Position numbers and translations under genes: made by a program | Notes under the pieces: model-generated | Databases searched by the model: none | Told to the model about the DNA's origin: nothing | The model's input: the letters and a program-made list of their open reading frames with translations, nothing else | Part shown: positions 17,660 through 26,713 of the stretch, piece by piece | Position numbering within the stretch: position 1 is the stretch's first letter | Layout: each line of letters starts with the position of its first letter | NCBI GenBank assembly: GCA_037447295.1 | Contig: JBBIGZ010000009.1 | Coordinates: 8,923-72,922, forward strand | Source of the DNA: 630D-37 sp037447295 | Lineage (GTDB): Bacteria; Chloroflexota; Anaerolineae; Anaerolineales; Villigracilaceae | Length of the DNA: 64,000 nucleotides | Direction of reading: 5' to 3'

Positions 17660-18822
17660 ACATATTTTACCCCACTACCCGTATTGAGGAGCAGAACCCG
17701 TTCTTGCGGTGCAATCCATCCCACGCGCTGCAGGTGCTGGAGTGCCGCCAGTGTTGCCGCGCCTTCCGGAGCCGCAAAGATACCCTCCTGAGCTGCCAAC
17801 ATGCGCTGCGCCTGGAGGATCTCCTCATCGCTAACGGCTACTGCCGTGCCACCGCTTTGACGGATCACGCGCAAGATCAAGCGATGCGCAAACGGAAGCG
17901 GCACACGCAACCCCGAAGCAATCGTCTCGGCATTCGGCCAAAACTGCGCCTCGTCTGCCCCGCACTCGAAGGCGCGGACGATCGGAGCACAGCCTTGCGC
18001 CTGGACACTCACCATACGGGGACGCTTTTTGCCGATCCACCCCAAAGCCTCCAGCTCTTCAAACGCTTTCCAAATGCCCACCAGCCCCGTTCCACCGCCG
18101 GTTGGGTAGAGGATCACGTCCGGCACATTCCAACCGAAGAACTCGGCAATTTCAAAGCCCATCGTCTTTTTGCCTTCCAAGCGATAAGGCTCCTTGAAGG
18201 TCGAAACATCGAACCAGCGGAAACGCTGGGCTTCCTGAGCGGCCAACCGTCCGGCATCGGAGATCAACCCCTGCACCAAGCGCAGATCGGCCGCATGGAG
18301 GCGCACCTCGTGTTGATTGGCTTGCGGCGCATCGGCAGGCATAAAAACATGGGCTTCCATTCCGGCGCACGCCGCATAAGCGGCCAAGGCTCCGCCGGCA
18401 TTGCCGGCTGTGGGGATCACCAGAGCATGCGCTTTCAGCTCGCGCGCCCGTGAAACGGCCATTGCCAACCCGCGTGCCTTGAAAGTTCCGGTGGGATTCA
18501 GGGATTCATCCTTGAGAAACAGGTGCTCTATCCCCAGGCTCGCCGCCAGCCTTTTGAGTTCCAGGATCGGCGTATCCCCCTCTCCTAAGGTCACGCGATT
18601 CGCTTCCTGCTGCACCGGCAGGAGCTCGGCCCAGCGCCAGAGGCCGCGCGGCCGATCGGCTACCACCTGGGGTTTCAGCGTTCGTGCTACTTTCTCCAGA
18701 TCGTAGCGCGCCAGGAGGGGCGCCTGACAGGAAAAGCAAAAGGTCTGCAAGCGATGTGCATCGAAGCGTTTCCCACACTGCGAGCATTCGAGGTGGGTCA
18801 ATGCGCTAGTGGTTCGGCCCAT
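17656..18822 (-). CDS. thrC: Threonine synthase
   Basis: 388 residues. An N-terminal zinc-ribbon-like segment (CSQCGKRFDAHR...CFSCQ, residues about 12-35) precedes the fold-type II PLP domain. The PLP lysine lies in NPTGTFKARGLAM, the phosphate-binding loop is PTAGNAGGALAAYAA, and the C-terminal region has LLNTGSGVKY. It converts O-phosphohomoserine to threonine. The frame is open 43 codons further upstream, but ATG 18822 gives the family N-terminus and still overlaps the upstream TrkA gene by 17 bases. Threonine synthase within a K+-regulatory gene set is unusual; coupling may simply reflect a shared operon. Confidence 0.92.
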   Translation of the reverse strand: MGRTTSALTHLECSQCGKRFDAHRLQTFCFSCQAPLLARYDLEKVARTLKPQVVADRPRGLWRWAELLPVQQEANRVTLGEGDTPILELKRLAASLGIEHLFLKDESLNPTGTFKARGLAMAVSRARELKAHALVIPTAGNAGGALAAYAACAGMEAHVFMPADAPQANQHEVRLHAADLRLVQGLISDAGRLAAQEAQRFRWFDVSTFKEPYRLEGKKTMGFEIAEFFGWNVPDVILYPTGGGTGLVGIWKAFEELEALGWIGKKRPRMVSVQAQGCAPIVRAFECGADEAQFWPNAETIASGLRVPLPFAHRLILRVIRQSGGTAVAVSDEEILQAQRMLAAQEGIFAAPEGAATLAALQHLQRVGWIAPQERVLLLNTGSGVKYV

Positions 18823-19501
18823 GACTCGATGACTTCTGAACAGGACGTAACATTTCGGCCAATTTTGCTGCCGCCTCCGGACTGGTGATGGCCAAAATCT
18901 CATCACCGACCTCGAAGGTAGTCGTTCCGCGCGGCAGGCATACTTTGCCATGGCGAATGATGGCAGCGATCACGCATTCCTCCGGTAGCCCTAGGTCCTT
19001 AAGCGGAATGCCGATCGCCTTTGCGCCGGGTGGGACTTTCTCCTCCACCAAGGAATAACGGCCGCGGCGCAGCTTGAGTAGCGTCATCATATCCCCTAGC
19101 GACATTTCCTCTTGAATCAGATGCGCCAGAATATCCGCTTGGCTAAGCGCCACATCCACATGGAACTTTTCGTTGAAGAGCCAGGCGTTGTGAGGGTTGT
19201 TAACACGGGCAATGATGCGCGGTACGTGGAACACCACCCGTCCCAAATAACACACCACCAGATTGGTGGCATCATCGCTCGTACAGGCGACCAGCACATT
19301 CGCCCGCCTCACTCCGGCATTTTCCAGATCCTGGGGATTACACGGATTTCCATGATAAATCGCCTCAGTGGGCAATTCGTGATGCAAGCGGTTCAGCAAC
19401 TCGCTCCGCTCTTCGATGACCCGCACACTGTGACCTTCGCGCTGCAACAAATAGGCCAGGCGTGAACCCGTCCTACCACCCCCGGCAATACAAACGAACA
19501 T
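18806..19501 (-). CDS. TrkA/RCK-family regulatory protein 2
   Basis: 231 residues. An N-terminal Rossmann RCK-N domain with FVCIAGGGRTGSRLAYLL (the dinucleotide-binding glycines) and an acidic VIEE after strand 2 is followed by a C-terminal RCK-C (TrkA-C) domain at about 140-220 (GAKAIGIPLKDLGLPEECVI). Such proteins are cytosolic subunits that gate K+ transporters on binding NAD(H), ATP/ADP or cyclic di-AMP. It lies one base after the partner RCK gene and overlaps thrC. It probably acts with the neighbouring RCK protein on the KimA-like transporter upstream; no Trk/Ktr membrane subunit is present in the window. Confidence 0.88.
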   Translation of the reverse strand: MFVCIAGGGRTGSRLAYLLQREGHSVRVIEERSELLNRLHHELPTEAIYHGNPCNPQDLENAGVRRANVLVACTSDDATNLVVCYLGRVVFHVPRIIARVNNPHNAWLFNEKFHVDVALSQADILAHLIQEEMSLGDMMTLLKLRRGRYSLVEEKVPPGAKAIGIPLKDLGLPEECVIAAIIRHGKVCLPRGTTTFEVGDEILAITSPEAAAKLAEMLRPVQKSSSHGPNH

Positions 19502-19502
19502 G

Positions 19503-20159
19503 CTATGCCTCCTTTTCCAAGCGCTTTAGAAGCACCGAAATCCCTTCAAAGGTCGCACTGACATGGAGCACATCCCCCTCATCCAGAATGCTTTCTGCGA
19601 GGGGCAAAGTGGAGCGCCCGGCCCGGGTAAGGGCCACCGGCAGACAATCCACCCCCTGGAAAAGTTCTTGTAGTTTTTTGCCTTTCCAGGCCGGGGGAAT
19701 AATGACCTCGTACACTTCAACTTCACCGTTTCCGGCCGAAAAAATCACCTGCCCGCTGGAGGCAGAGAGGAGCTCTTCCAAGCGTTGTGCGCCCCAGGCC
19801 GTAGAGCTGACAATCTGCAGGTTGAATGCTTCCAGCATCGGGCGCAGGCTCGGGTCGTAATTACGGGCTACTACGAGCGGCACATTGTAGAACGTCCGCG
19901 CTACATGCGCTACCACTGCATTGAGGGCATCAAAATTGGTCACTGCGGCCAGGCCATCGGCCTCTTCCACTCCAGCATGCAGCAGCGTACCTTCTTTCAA
20001 AACATCTTCTGTCACAATGCGGCCGCGAAAATCACTTGGCAAACGAGCAAAAGATTCCCGGTTAGCATCAATGATCGTAACGTAATGGTTGCTTTTGAAC
20101 AGCCGATAGGCCAATGCTGCGCCAACTCGGCCACAGCCAACAACAATGTATTTATTCAT
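19503..20159 (-). CDS. TrkA/RCK-family regulatory protein 1
   Basis: 218 residues with the same RCK-N plus RCK-C plan as its downstream neighbour: MNKYIVVGCGRVGAALAYRL, then IIDANRESF, and a C-terminal domain around LQELFQGVDCLPVALTRAG. ATG 20159 is preferred over the GTG three codons upstream because GGAG lies 11 bases before it, while the GTG would be almost on the ribosome site. Only 65 bases separate it from the KimA-like transporter gene. Two adjacent, divergent RCK proteins suggest a hetero-oligomeric regulatory ring. This is inference from family structure. Confidence 0.88.
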   Translation of the reverse strand: MNKYIVVGCGRVGAALAYRLFKSNHYVTIIDANRESFARLPSDFRGRIVTEDVLKEGTLLHAGVEEADGLAAVTNFDALNAVVAHVARTFYNVPLVVARNYDPSLRPMLEAFNLQIVSSTAWGAQRLEELLSASSGQVIFSAGNGEVEVYEVIIPPAWKGKKLQELFQGVDCLPVALTRAGRSTLPLAESILDEGDVLHVSATFEGISVLLKRLEKEA

Positions 20160-20223
20160 GGCATCCACTTCTCCATGTGCATCAGATTAAACCTTGAAAA
20201 TCACTTCCGTGCTTCTAGGCAAC

Positions 20224-22167
20224 TCACACCTGATAAGGCACATCTACGATGACAACATCTGGATAAGAGAGCAACTGATCCCGCAACAAATCGGCTGTGC
20301 GCATGTGCAAGAATTCATGCCAGCGCTTTGATGGCACAAATTGGGGTACAACAATGGTGATCACCTCGTGAGGCTGACGATGCGCAATCACTTCCTGCAA
20401 ATAGTCCAGCAATGGCTCGATGAACAAGCGATAAGGAGAATCCAACACCACCAATCGCGTGCCATCTCCCCAGCGCTCCCATTTACGGCGCACCTTTTCT
20501 GTCTCCTCCGGTTCGATGGAAACATGCACAGCGGTAATATCATCCGAAAGGTATTGTGCATAGCGCAAAGCGGCCAGTGTACCGCGATGGACACCGCTCA
20601 ACGGAAGAATAACCCGGTGTCGGACAGCCGTTGGCGGCGCCTCGCCGAATTCCTCCAGCGAAAGTTTGCTCGCCAGTTCACGGTAATGGCGATGAATGGC
20701 AAGGAAGAGCGCAACCAGTATGGGCAAGATCAAAAGCACCAACCAAGCCCCATCGGTGAACTTGGTAATGGCGAAAATAAACATGACGATAGCGGTACAA
20801 ACGGCTCCGAACCCGTTGATTATCATCTTAACATGCCACAGAGGATCATAACGAAGTACCGAATTCCCTTCCTGTTTCTCTTCACCTGGACGCAAATGGC
20901 CGCTTTTCCACCACCGACGTGCCATGCCGGCCTGCGAAAGCGTAAATGACAAGAAAACGCCGATTGCATAGAGAGGGATCAAGCGGGTCACGCTAGCACG
21001 AAAAGCGATAATCAATGCCGAAGCCAGCACCGCCAGCAAAATGATGCCATTGGAATAGACCAGGCGGCTTCCACGATAGGTGAGCTGACGCGGCAGGAAA
21101 CCATCGCGGGCAACGATGGCGCTTAAGCGGGGAAAATCGGCAAAGGACGTGTTGGCCGCCAGAATCAAGATCAGCATCGTCGCCGCGATCAGCGCCAAGT
21201 AGAGCACTCCCTGCCCACCGAACACCGTCCGCCCCAATTGCGAGATCACCGTTTCGGTTTCTGAAGGCACCGCATGGATGTGCATGGCCAGGAACGAAAT
21301 GCCCAGGAAGAGCGTGCTCAAGATCACCGCCATCCAGATCAGAGTAATCCCAGCATTGCGGCTGCGCGGTTCCTTAAAGGCCGTGATCCCATTTGAGATG
21401 GCTTCGATCCCGGTCAACGCGGCGGTGCCACTAGAAAATGCGTGCAGGATCAAAAACGGCGTAATGGTTTGGACGATATGTTCCAGTTCGAGCAGCGGCG
21501 GATTCACCACCACCCCCAACGAACCTCGAACATACAGAAACAACCCGGTGAAAATCGTCAGGTACATCATGCTGACAAAAAAGTACGTGGGAACAGCAAA
21601 AACAGCACCCGATTCTTTGACCCCACGCAAATTGATCAGCATGATCATCCCCACAAACCCCACCGCGAGCAGCACTCGATATGGGAAAAGCGAAGGAAAT
21701 GCGGAAGTCAATTGTGCTACGCCGGAGGATACCGAAACCGCCACGGTCAGCACATAATCGGTGAGCAACGCCGCAGCTGCCACCAACGCCGGAAACTGTC
21801 CAAGATTATCATACGCAACAGTATAGGCTCCGCCGCCGTTTGGGTAAGCGTGGATTGTCTGTTCGTATGAGAGCGCTACAATCACCAATAGGGCAACAAT
21901 CGCCAATGAAATTGGGAACACATAGCCGAAAGCTGCGGTGCCCGCCGCCGCCAGAATGACCATGATCTCCTGTGTGGCATAAGCGGTCGAGGAAAGTGCA
22001 TCGGAGGAGAATACGGCTAGACCAATCGCCTTGCCGATGGTCTGATGGGGAGCATCCGCCGTCGAAAGCGGACGGCCGATCAGCCAAGAAATGAATGTCG
22101 GCCACGGCTTGTGCTTGGTGGCGCGATAGATAATCGAAGAAGGAGCGTCATGACCAGACGGGATCAT
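20224..22167 (-). CDS. APC-family transporter, KimA-like (probable K+ importer)
   Basis: 647 residues, about twelve membrane segments (residues 45-480) plus a cytosolic C-terminal domain of about 150 residues. The N-terminal pattern IGRPLS...FSSDALSSTAYATQEI, then AYPNGGGAYTVAYDNLG and LLTDYVLTVAVSVSSG, closely follows Bacillus KimA (YdaO), an APC-superfamily proton/K+ symporter shut off by cyclic di-AMP. A generic amino-acid permease is the alternative, but the two RCK genes immediately downstream favour K+. The start is the ATG at 22167; a TATATT lies about 20 bases upstream. It heads a minus-strand run of seven genes. Confidence 0.8.
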   Translation of the reverse strand: MIPSGHDAPSSIIYRATKHKPWPTFISWLIGRPLSTADAPHQTIGKAIGLAVFSSDALSSTAYATQEIMVILAAAGTAAFGYVFPISLAIVALLVIVALSYEQTIHAYPNGGGAYTVAYDNLGQFPALVAAAALLTDYVLTVAVSVSSGVAQLTSAFPSLFPYRVLLAVGFVGMIMLINLRGVKESGAVFAVPTYFFVSMMYLTIFTGLFLYVRGSLGVVVNPPLLELEHIVQTITPFLILHAFSSGTAALTGIEAISNGITAFKEPRSRNAGITLIWMAVILSTLFLGISFLAMHIHAVPSETETVISQLGRTVFGGQGVLYLALIAATMLILILAANTSFADFPRLSAIVARDGFLPRQLTYRGSRLVYSNGIILLAVLASALIIAFRASVTRLIPLYAIGVFLSFTLSQAGMARRWWKSGHLRPGEEKQEGNSVLRYDPLWHVKMIINGFGAVCTAIVMFIFAITKFTDGAWLVLLILPILVALFLAIHRHYRELASKLSLEEFGEAPPTAVRHRVILPLSGVHRGTLAALRYAQYLSDDITAVHVSIEPEETEKVRRKWERWGDGTRLVVLDSPYRLFIEPLLDYLQEVIAHRQPHEVITIVVPQFVPSKRWHEFLHMRTADLLRDQLLSYPDVVIVDVPYQV

Positions 22168-22201
22168 ATGTCATCTACCAAAGGCTCAAATATACCCTAT
22201 T

Positions 22202-25200
22202 TTACTCTTTTGGGTTTTGCTTCAAAGGCACTTGCAAATAGAACGTGCTACCTTTGCCAAGCTCGCTCTCTACCCACACCTTTCCCCCATGTCGCTCGGC
22301 AATCGAACGTACAATGGCCAACCCGAGACCACTCCCGTGCTGCGCACGCGCCTCGCGCTGGCGCGCCCGATAGAACTTTTCAAACAAGCGTGGTAGATCG
22401 CTCGGGGCGATTCCAATACCGGTATCTTCCACCTCGAAGATCACCGTTTCGCCTTGCGGATAGAGGCGAACGGTCACCCGTCCCCCTTCCGGGGTATATT
22501 TCAAAGCGTTTTCGACCAGGTTGTAAACAGCCTGATGTAAAAGTGCTTGGTCAGCTTCAATGAAGGGAGGCAATGCCGCATCCACTTCGAGTGAAAGAGC
22601 AATTTGCTTTTGCGTTGCCTGCAATTGGAGGGTATTGAGCACATGCTCAACGGTATCACGCACCGGGATCGTTTCCACCTGTAGACCGACGCCGAGTTCA
22701 ATCCGTCCGAGGTCAAGCAAATTGTTGACCAAGCGGGACATGTTTTCGACCCCAGTGATGATCTTACGTACGTAGCCCTGCTGCTGTTCGTTCAACTCAC
22801 CGACCATTTCAAGCATCGTAGCATAGCCGCGCATCAGGGTCAACGGTGAGCGTAGATCGTGGCTCACCGTGGCTACGAACTCAGATTTCAAGGCATCCAA
22901 CTGCTTGAAGTGAGTCACATCCCGCAGAATACACACCCGCCCAACGGGGCGTCCCTCGGCCACCACCGGTGAAGCGATCGCCAGATAGGTGCGTTCATCG
23001 TGGAACGTCAATTCCGCCGATCGCGTCTCCGCAGATGGAGTAGCCAGGAGATCCAGGAGCACCGGCTGGTGGATCACTTCGTGGATTGGAGGGCGAACCC
23101 CCTTGGCGGTCGGCAAATTCAGCACCTGACGGGCCGTCGGATTCGCCAGGAAAAGACGATTTTGTGGATCGGTAACCAGGATCGGGTCAGGGGAGGAATT
23201 GAGAATTGCCTCCAGCTGGCGCCGACCGGCTTCGACCGTCAGGAAGAGGTGCGCGTTGGCCGCCGCTAGCGCCGCCTGGCCGCCCAAGGTGGTAATAAAG
23301 CGCACATCGGCCTCGGTGAAATTGCGCGGTCCCTCATAAGCTGCCCACATGACACCATAAAAGCGCTGTTCATGACGTAATGCAACCGCCAGCAATGCCG
23401 CCGGCAAATTCTCGGCCGGCACATCTTGGAAAGGGTGCCCGCGCATTAGGTTTGGAAGAACAATTCGCTCCTGCATTTGGGCTAGAAGGAGAATCTTCTC
23501 ATCCAGCTCGGCATAACGCTCGGTATTTTCTCCCAGCGCAAAACGTGTGGGCAATTCAACCGGCGTCTCCGGTAGAACGGTGGGCGAAAGCACCACACAC
23601 ACCACACTGGCTCCCCCTTCCAAAACCGCCTCCAACACGGGACGGAGCGCATCTTGCATTTCCAGGCTAGAGGCTACTCCCTGACTTACCTTGAGCAGAC
23701 GGTTCAATTCATCCAGGCGAGCGCGCAGGCTGAGGCGCATTTGCTCAAAGGAACGCCCAAGCTGGCCGATCTCATCATAGCCACTCACAGCGAGGGGATG
23801 ATCCAGTTGGCCCTGGGCAATACGATTGGCCTCGCGTGCCAGGTTCTTCAGTGAAGCACTCATCACTCGCAACCCTACCCGTAACACCCCAAGGGCCAGA
23901 ATAGTCAATAAGAAGAGGATTAACCCCAAAGGAGCAGCAATGTTCAGTGCCAGTTGCTGCGCCTGCTGTGCCGGCACGGTCAGAACCACACTCCAGGAAC
24001 GTCCCGGAACAGGCTGAATGAAAACCAATTGACGGGTGCCGTTTGGTGCCACCTGTTCAAAGAAACGCTCTTCAGAGTTCGTTTGCTCATAGGGCGAAGG
24101 CTGCATGATCTGCGTTGGATCTGGATGATACAGGATACGATTTTGTTCATCCACCAGCATCCCTGTCCCTTGCAACGACTCCAGACGGCGCAAACCATCC
24201 AGTACCGGCTGGACGAGCGGATTGCGCTCCAAGGAGGTACGGGCGATCAGCACCCTCTGACTCTTGCCCTGGGCATCCACAATACTGCCGATAAAACTGA
24301 CCCGTGCCGTCTTCTCATTAGGGAGAGGCGGCAACGTGTAGCTCTGGAACATCACACCACCGGCCGCAAAGGAAAGCGCTGCCTGTTCTTCCGGATAGAG
24401 AGGAAACTGCTTCTGTAAGGCGAGGGGATAGGCGGTAAAAATCGTTTTCCCATCCAACGAGAGCACCGCCATCTGATCGAAATAGGGGGTCGATTGCATA
24501 AACTGTGCCAAGCGCGCCGAAAGTGCCGGCCCTTCTGCTTGCAATATAAGCGGCTCAGCGGTGATCTGAAAAACCAAATTCTGCCCGGTTTCGAGGAAAA
24601 ACGGAATATTCTGAGCGACCGTGCTGGCCGTACTGGAAAGGCGCTCGCGAAACATTTCGCGCGCCGAATTTCCGGCTACCGTCCACACCGCGCTCACCAG
24701 AGCAACGAACAAGGCCGCCAGGAAGCTGCCGGTCCAGAGCAGGAAACGTGTCTCTAAGCGAGATTCGGCCGGCGAAGGCTCCAACGGGGTATCCCCCCAA
24801 AGCCGAGGAAAGGTCCAAAAGAGAATTTGGGTAATGAGGCCGGCTACGAACATCTCGCCACCAAACGCCAAGGCAACCGGCCCCAAACGACTCAGGATGT
24901 AATCCACCCGCGCCGGCAGCGAGCCGATCTCCAGAGATAACGTGCTCAGGATATAAAGCGAGAGGTGTAGAGGGATCAATAACAGAGCAGTAACGAGAGG
25001 TTGTCTGAACAGACGATAAGCCGGAGTGCGATAGCGCTGCCGAATGCCGGCCGAGGCGATGATGCCCAAGATAGCAAATTCAATGGGAATAAACGGATTA
25101 TGAGCATCGAAAGGCGTTCGTAACAAGCCGGCTATTCCGGCCACCAATCCTCCCCCCCATGGGCCTAAAATCCCGGCCGCCACCAGCCAGGGAATTGCCG

Positions 25201-25486
25201 AAAGTGGCATGAGAATGGCCGCACTTTCATCCAGAGGGACTTCCGGCAGAGGCAAGGCATTCGCGGCGTTCAGCCCCAAGCCGAGAAACAGGTTTCCAAA
25301 GACCGCCATCCCTAACAAGACGAAAAAGAGCGCCCAGGCACGCCCATTCCACGCCGGCTGATACCTGCGAAAAACGTGCAACAACCACCCCGCCAGTCCT
25401 ATCCAGAGTAAGAAGAAAAGCCAACCGATGGGAGATGGCGGATTAACGTAGAATACTCCTTCGAGCAATGTGGGCAAGAAACGCAT
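22202..25486 (-). CDS. Large membrane sensor histidine kinase (CACHE-HAMP-GAF-PAS)
   Basis: 1094 residues. An N-terminal block of six or so membrane segments (1-230, MASE/7TM-like) is followed by another TM near 250, a long extracytoplasmic double-CACHE-like sensor (about 270-500, EEQAALSFAAGGVMFQSYT...), a TM near 525, HAMP (about 545-600, ANRIAQGQLDHPLAVSGYDEIGQL), GAF (about 620-770), PAS (about 775-885), HisKA (VSHDLRSPLTLMRG) and HATPase (NLVENALKYTPEGG; VEDTGIGIAP; GSGLGLAIVRS). It combines two separate membrane modules and two cytosolic sensors in one chain. No cognate response regulator is adjacent. Its promoter region is shared with the divergent pknB gene. Confidence 0.92.
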   Translation of the reverse strand: MRFLPTLLEGVFYVNPPSPIGWLFFLLWIGLAGWLLHVFRRYQPAWNGRAWALFFVLLGMAVFGNLFLGLGLNAANALPLPEVPLDESAAILMPLSAIPWLVAAGILGPWGGGLVAGIAGLLRTPFDAHNPFIPIEFAILGIIASAGIRQRYRTPAYRLFRQPLVTALLLIPLHLSLYILSTLSLEIGSLPARVDYILSRLGPVALAFGGEMFVAGLITQILFWTFPRLWGDTPLEPSPAESRLETRFLLWTGSFLAALFVALVSAVWTVAGNSAREMFRERLSSTASTVAQNIPFFLETGQNLVFQITAEPLILQAEGPALSARLAQFMQSTPYFDQMAVLSLDGKTIFTAYPLALQKQFPLYPEEQAALSFAAGGVMFQSYTLPPLPNEKTARVSFIGSIVDAQGKSQRVLIARTSLERNPLVQPVLDGLRRLESLQGTGMLVDEQNRILYHPDPTQIMQPSPYEQTNSEERFFEQVAPNGTRQLVFIQPVPGRSWSVVLTVPAQQAQQLALNIAAPLGLILFLLTILALGVLRVGLRVMSASLKNLAREANRIAQGQLDHPLAVSGYDEIGQLGRSFEQMRLSLRARLDELNRLLKVSQGVASSLEMQDALRPVLEAVLEGGASVVCVVLSPTVLPETPVELPTRFALGENTERYAELDEKILLLAQMQERIVLPNLMRGHPFQDVPAENLPAALLAVALRHEQRFYGVMWAAYEGPRNFTEADVRFITTLGGQAALAAANAHLFLTVEAGRRQLEAILNSSPDPILVTDPQNRLFLANPTARQVLNLPTAKGVRPPIHEVIHQPVLLDLLATPSAETRSAELTFHDERTYLAIASPVVAEGRPVGRVCILRDVTHFKQLDALKSEFVATVSHDLRSPLTLMRGYATMLEMVGELNEQQQGYVRKIITGVENMSRLVNNLLDLGRIELGVGLQVETIPVRDTVEHVLNTLQLQATQKQIALSLEVDAALPPFIEADQALLHQAVYNLVENALKYTPEGGRVTVRLYPQGETVIFEVEDTGIGIAPSDLPRLFEKFYRARQREARAQHGSGLGLAIVRSIAERHGGKVWVESELGKGSTFYLQVPLKQNPKE

Positions 25487-25503
25487 GGAATAATCGCTTT
25501 TTC

Positions 25504-25509
25504 ATTATA
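25504..25509 (-). promoter_or_regulatory. -10 element of the large histidine kinase gene
   Basis: TATAAT on the minus strand, 17 bases before the ATG at 25486. No good -35 hexamer is seen. Confidence 0.55.
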
Positions 25510-25540
25510 ACCTAAAAACCCATAACTGCTTGTGCTTTGC

Positions 25541-25590
25541 GTAGAGATAGACCGTGGACCGTAGGTGGTGGACTGTGGACCGTAGGTTGT
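25541..25590. repeat. Heptamer repeat cluster C
   Basis: Six or seven degenerate units of the GTGGACN/GTAGGNN type (purine-rich orientation on +), placed between the divergent histidine kinase and pknB promoters. Confidence 0.75.
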
Positions 25591-25672
25591 GCTTCCAAGC
25601 AAATAAGCACAATAAAAGGCCCTGGTAAAAATTTCAATTGAAATCGGAACAACCGAGATCGATCGTGGCCCA

Positions 25673-25681
25673 TGCTATAAT
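25673..25681 (+). promoter_or_regulatory. Extended -10 of pknB, predicted leaderless
   Basis: TGC followed by TATAAT (25676-25681). The ATG at 25688 starts exactly 6 bases after the -10, so the expected transcription start coincides with the start codon and there is no room for a ribosome-binding site. Confidence 0.65.
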
Positions 25682-25687
25682 CGCACT

Positions 25688-26713
25688 ATGCACGCAGGGA
25701 TTACGCTTGGCAAACGCTATCAGCTGCTCGAACAGATCGGACGCGGCGGAATGGCCTACGTCTTCCGCGCGCGGGATTTGCTGCTCGATCGCTATGTAGC
25801 AGTCAAAATCCTGCGCGAGGATTATTCCCACGATCCGCTCTTCCAAGAACGTTTTCGTCAAGAGGCGCGGGCAGCCGCTAATCTCAGCCACCCGAACATC
25901 GTCACCGTGCACGATTTCGGACTGGATGGCGGCAAGCTCTATATCGTCATGGAATACGTGCCCGGTACCGATCTGAAGACGCTGCTGCGCCAACGAGGAC
26001 GTTTTAGCGTGCAAGAGGCCGTTCCACTATTGGTACAAGCCTGCGCCGGGATCGGCTATGCCCATCGAGCCGGGTTGGTCCATTGTGATGTCAAACCGCA
26101 CAACATGCTGGTCACACCGGATGGACGGCTAAAAGTCACCGATTTCGGTATCGCCCGTGCATTGGCTACCTTACACCCCGAAGAAGAAGATGTAGTATGG
26201 GGCTCACCACTCTATTTTTCACCGGAACAAGCGGCAGGGCAAGTGCCTACTCCAGCCTCGGATGTGTACTCGCTAGGGGTTGTGTTGTACGAATTGCTCG
26301 CCGGCACCCCGCCCTTCCGCGCCGATAGCCCTCAAGAGTTAGCGCGTCTGCACCTCTATGCCGAACCAACCCCGATTCGCGAATATGTGCCGGATATCCC
26401 TGAACCGCTGGAAGCGATTATCCATAAGGTGCTCTCGAAGGAGCCTTCGGCGCGCTATCGCACCGCCGATCAACTGGGGCGGGTGTTGGTGCGCTTCGCT
26501 ATGGATACAGGGACGCCAACCGCCAAAATGAGCACATTTCCGGATACATCCCCCGCGAACGGGGCTCTCCCCGCCCCATCTTTGCCCACCACTAGGCGTG
26601 TTCTTCCTGCGATTGACTGGGGCACGATCGGACTAGCATTGCTGGCGCTGATTGCCGTAGGTGGATTGATCCCATTCTGGATGTGGGTCTATTTCGTTTA
26701 TCACCCAAAATGA
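25688..26713 (+). CDS. Hanks-type Ser/Thr protein kinase
   Basis: 341 residues. The kinase domain spans about 8-270: glycine loop IGRGGMAYVFRA, catalytic lysine in VAVKIL, catalytic loop HCDVKPHNM, DFG in VTDFGIARA, and the APE-equivalent SPEQAAG. A short Pro/Thr-rich juxtamembrane linker is followed by one C-terminal membrane segment (about 310-335) and almost no extracellular part, so unlike PknB of Gram-positives it has no PASTA sensor. HCD in place of the usual HRD is common in bacterial RD-lacking kinases. ATGA overlap with rpe. A possible reader of its phosphothreonines is the FHA protein at 32780-33391. Confidence 0.93.
   Translation: MHAGITLGKRYQLLEQIGRGGMAYVFRARDLLLDRYVAVKILREDYSHDPLFQERFRQEARAAANLSHPNIVTVHDFGLDGGKLYIVMEYVPGTDLKTLLRQRGRFSVQEAVPLLVQACAGIGYAHRAGLVHCDVKPHNMLVTPDGRLKVTDFGIARALATLHPEEEDVVWGSPLYFSPEQAAGQVPTPASDVYSLGVVLYELLAGTPPFRADSPQELARLHLYAEPTPIREYVPDIPEPLEAIIHKVLSKEPSARYRTADQLGRVLVRFAMDTGTPTAKMSTFPDTSPANGALPAPSLPTTRRVLPAIDWGTIGLALLALIAVGGLIPFWMWVYFVYHPK

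Noticed and set aside
13609..22167. Orphan kinase paired with a response regulator in the same operon
   Set aside because: No receiver domain is encoded anywhere in the window.
20224..22167. Simple amino-acid permease label
   Set aside because: The N-terminal pattern follows KimA and two RCK genes follow it, so K+ transport is more likely, though not proven.
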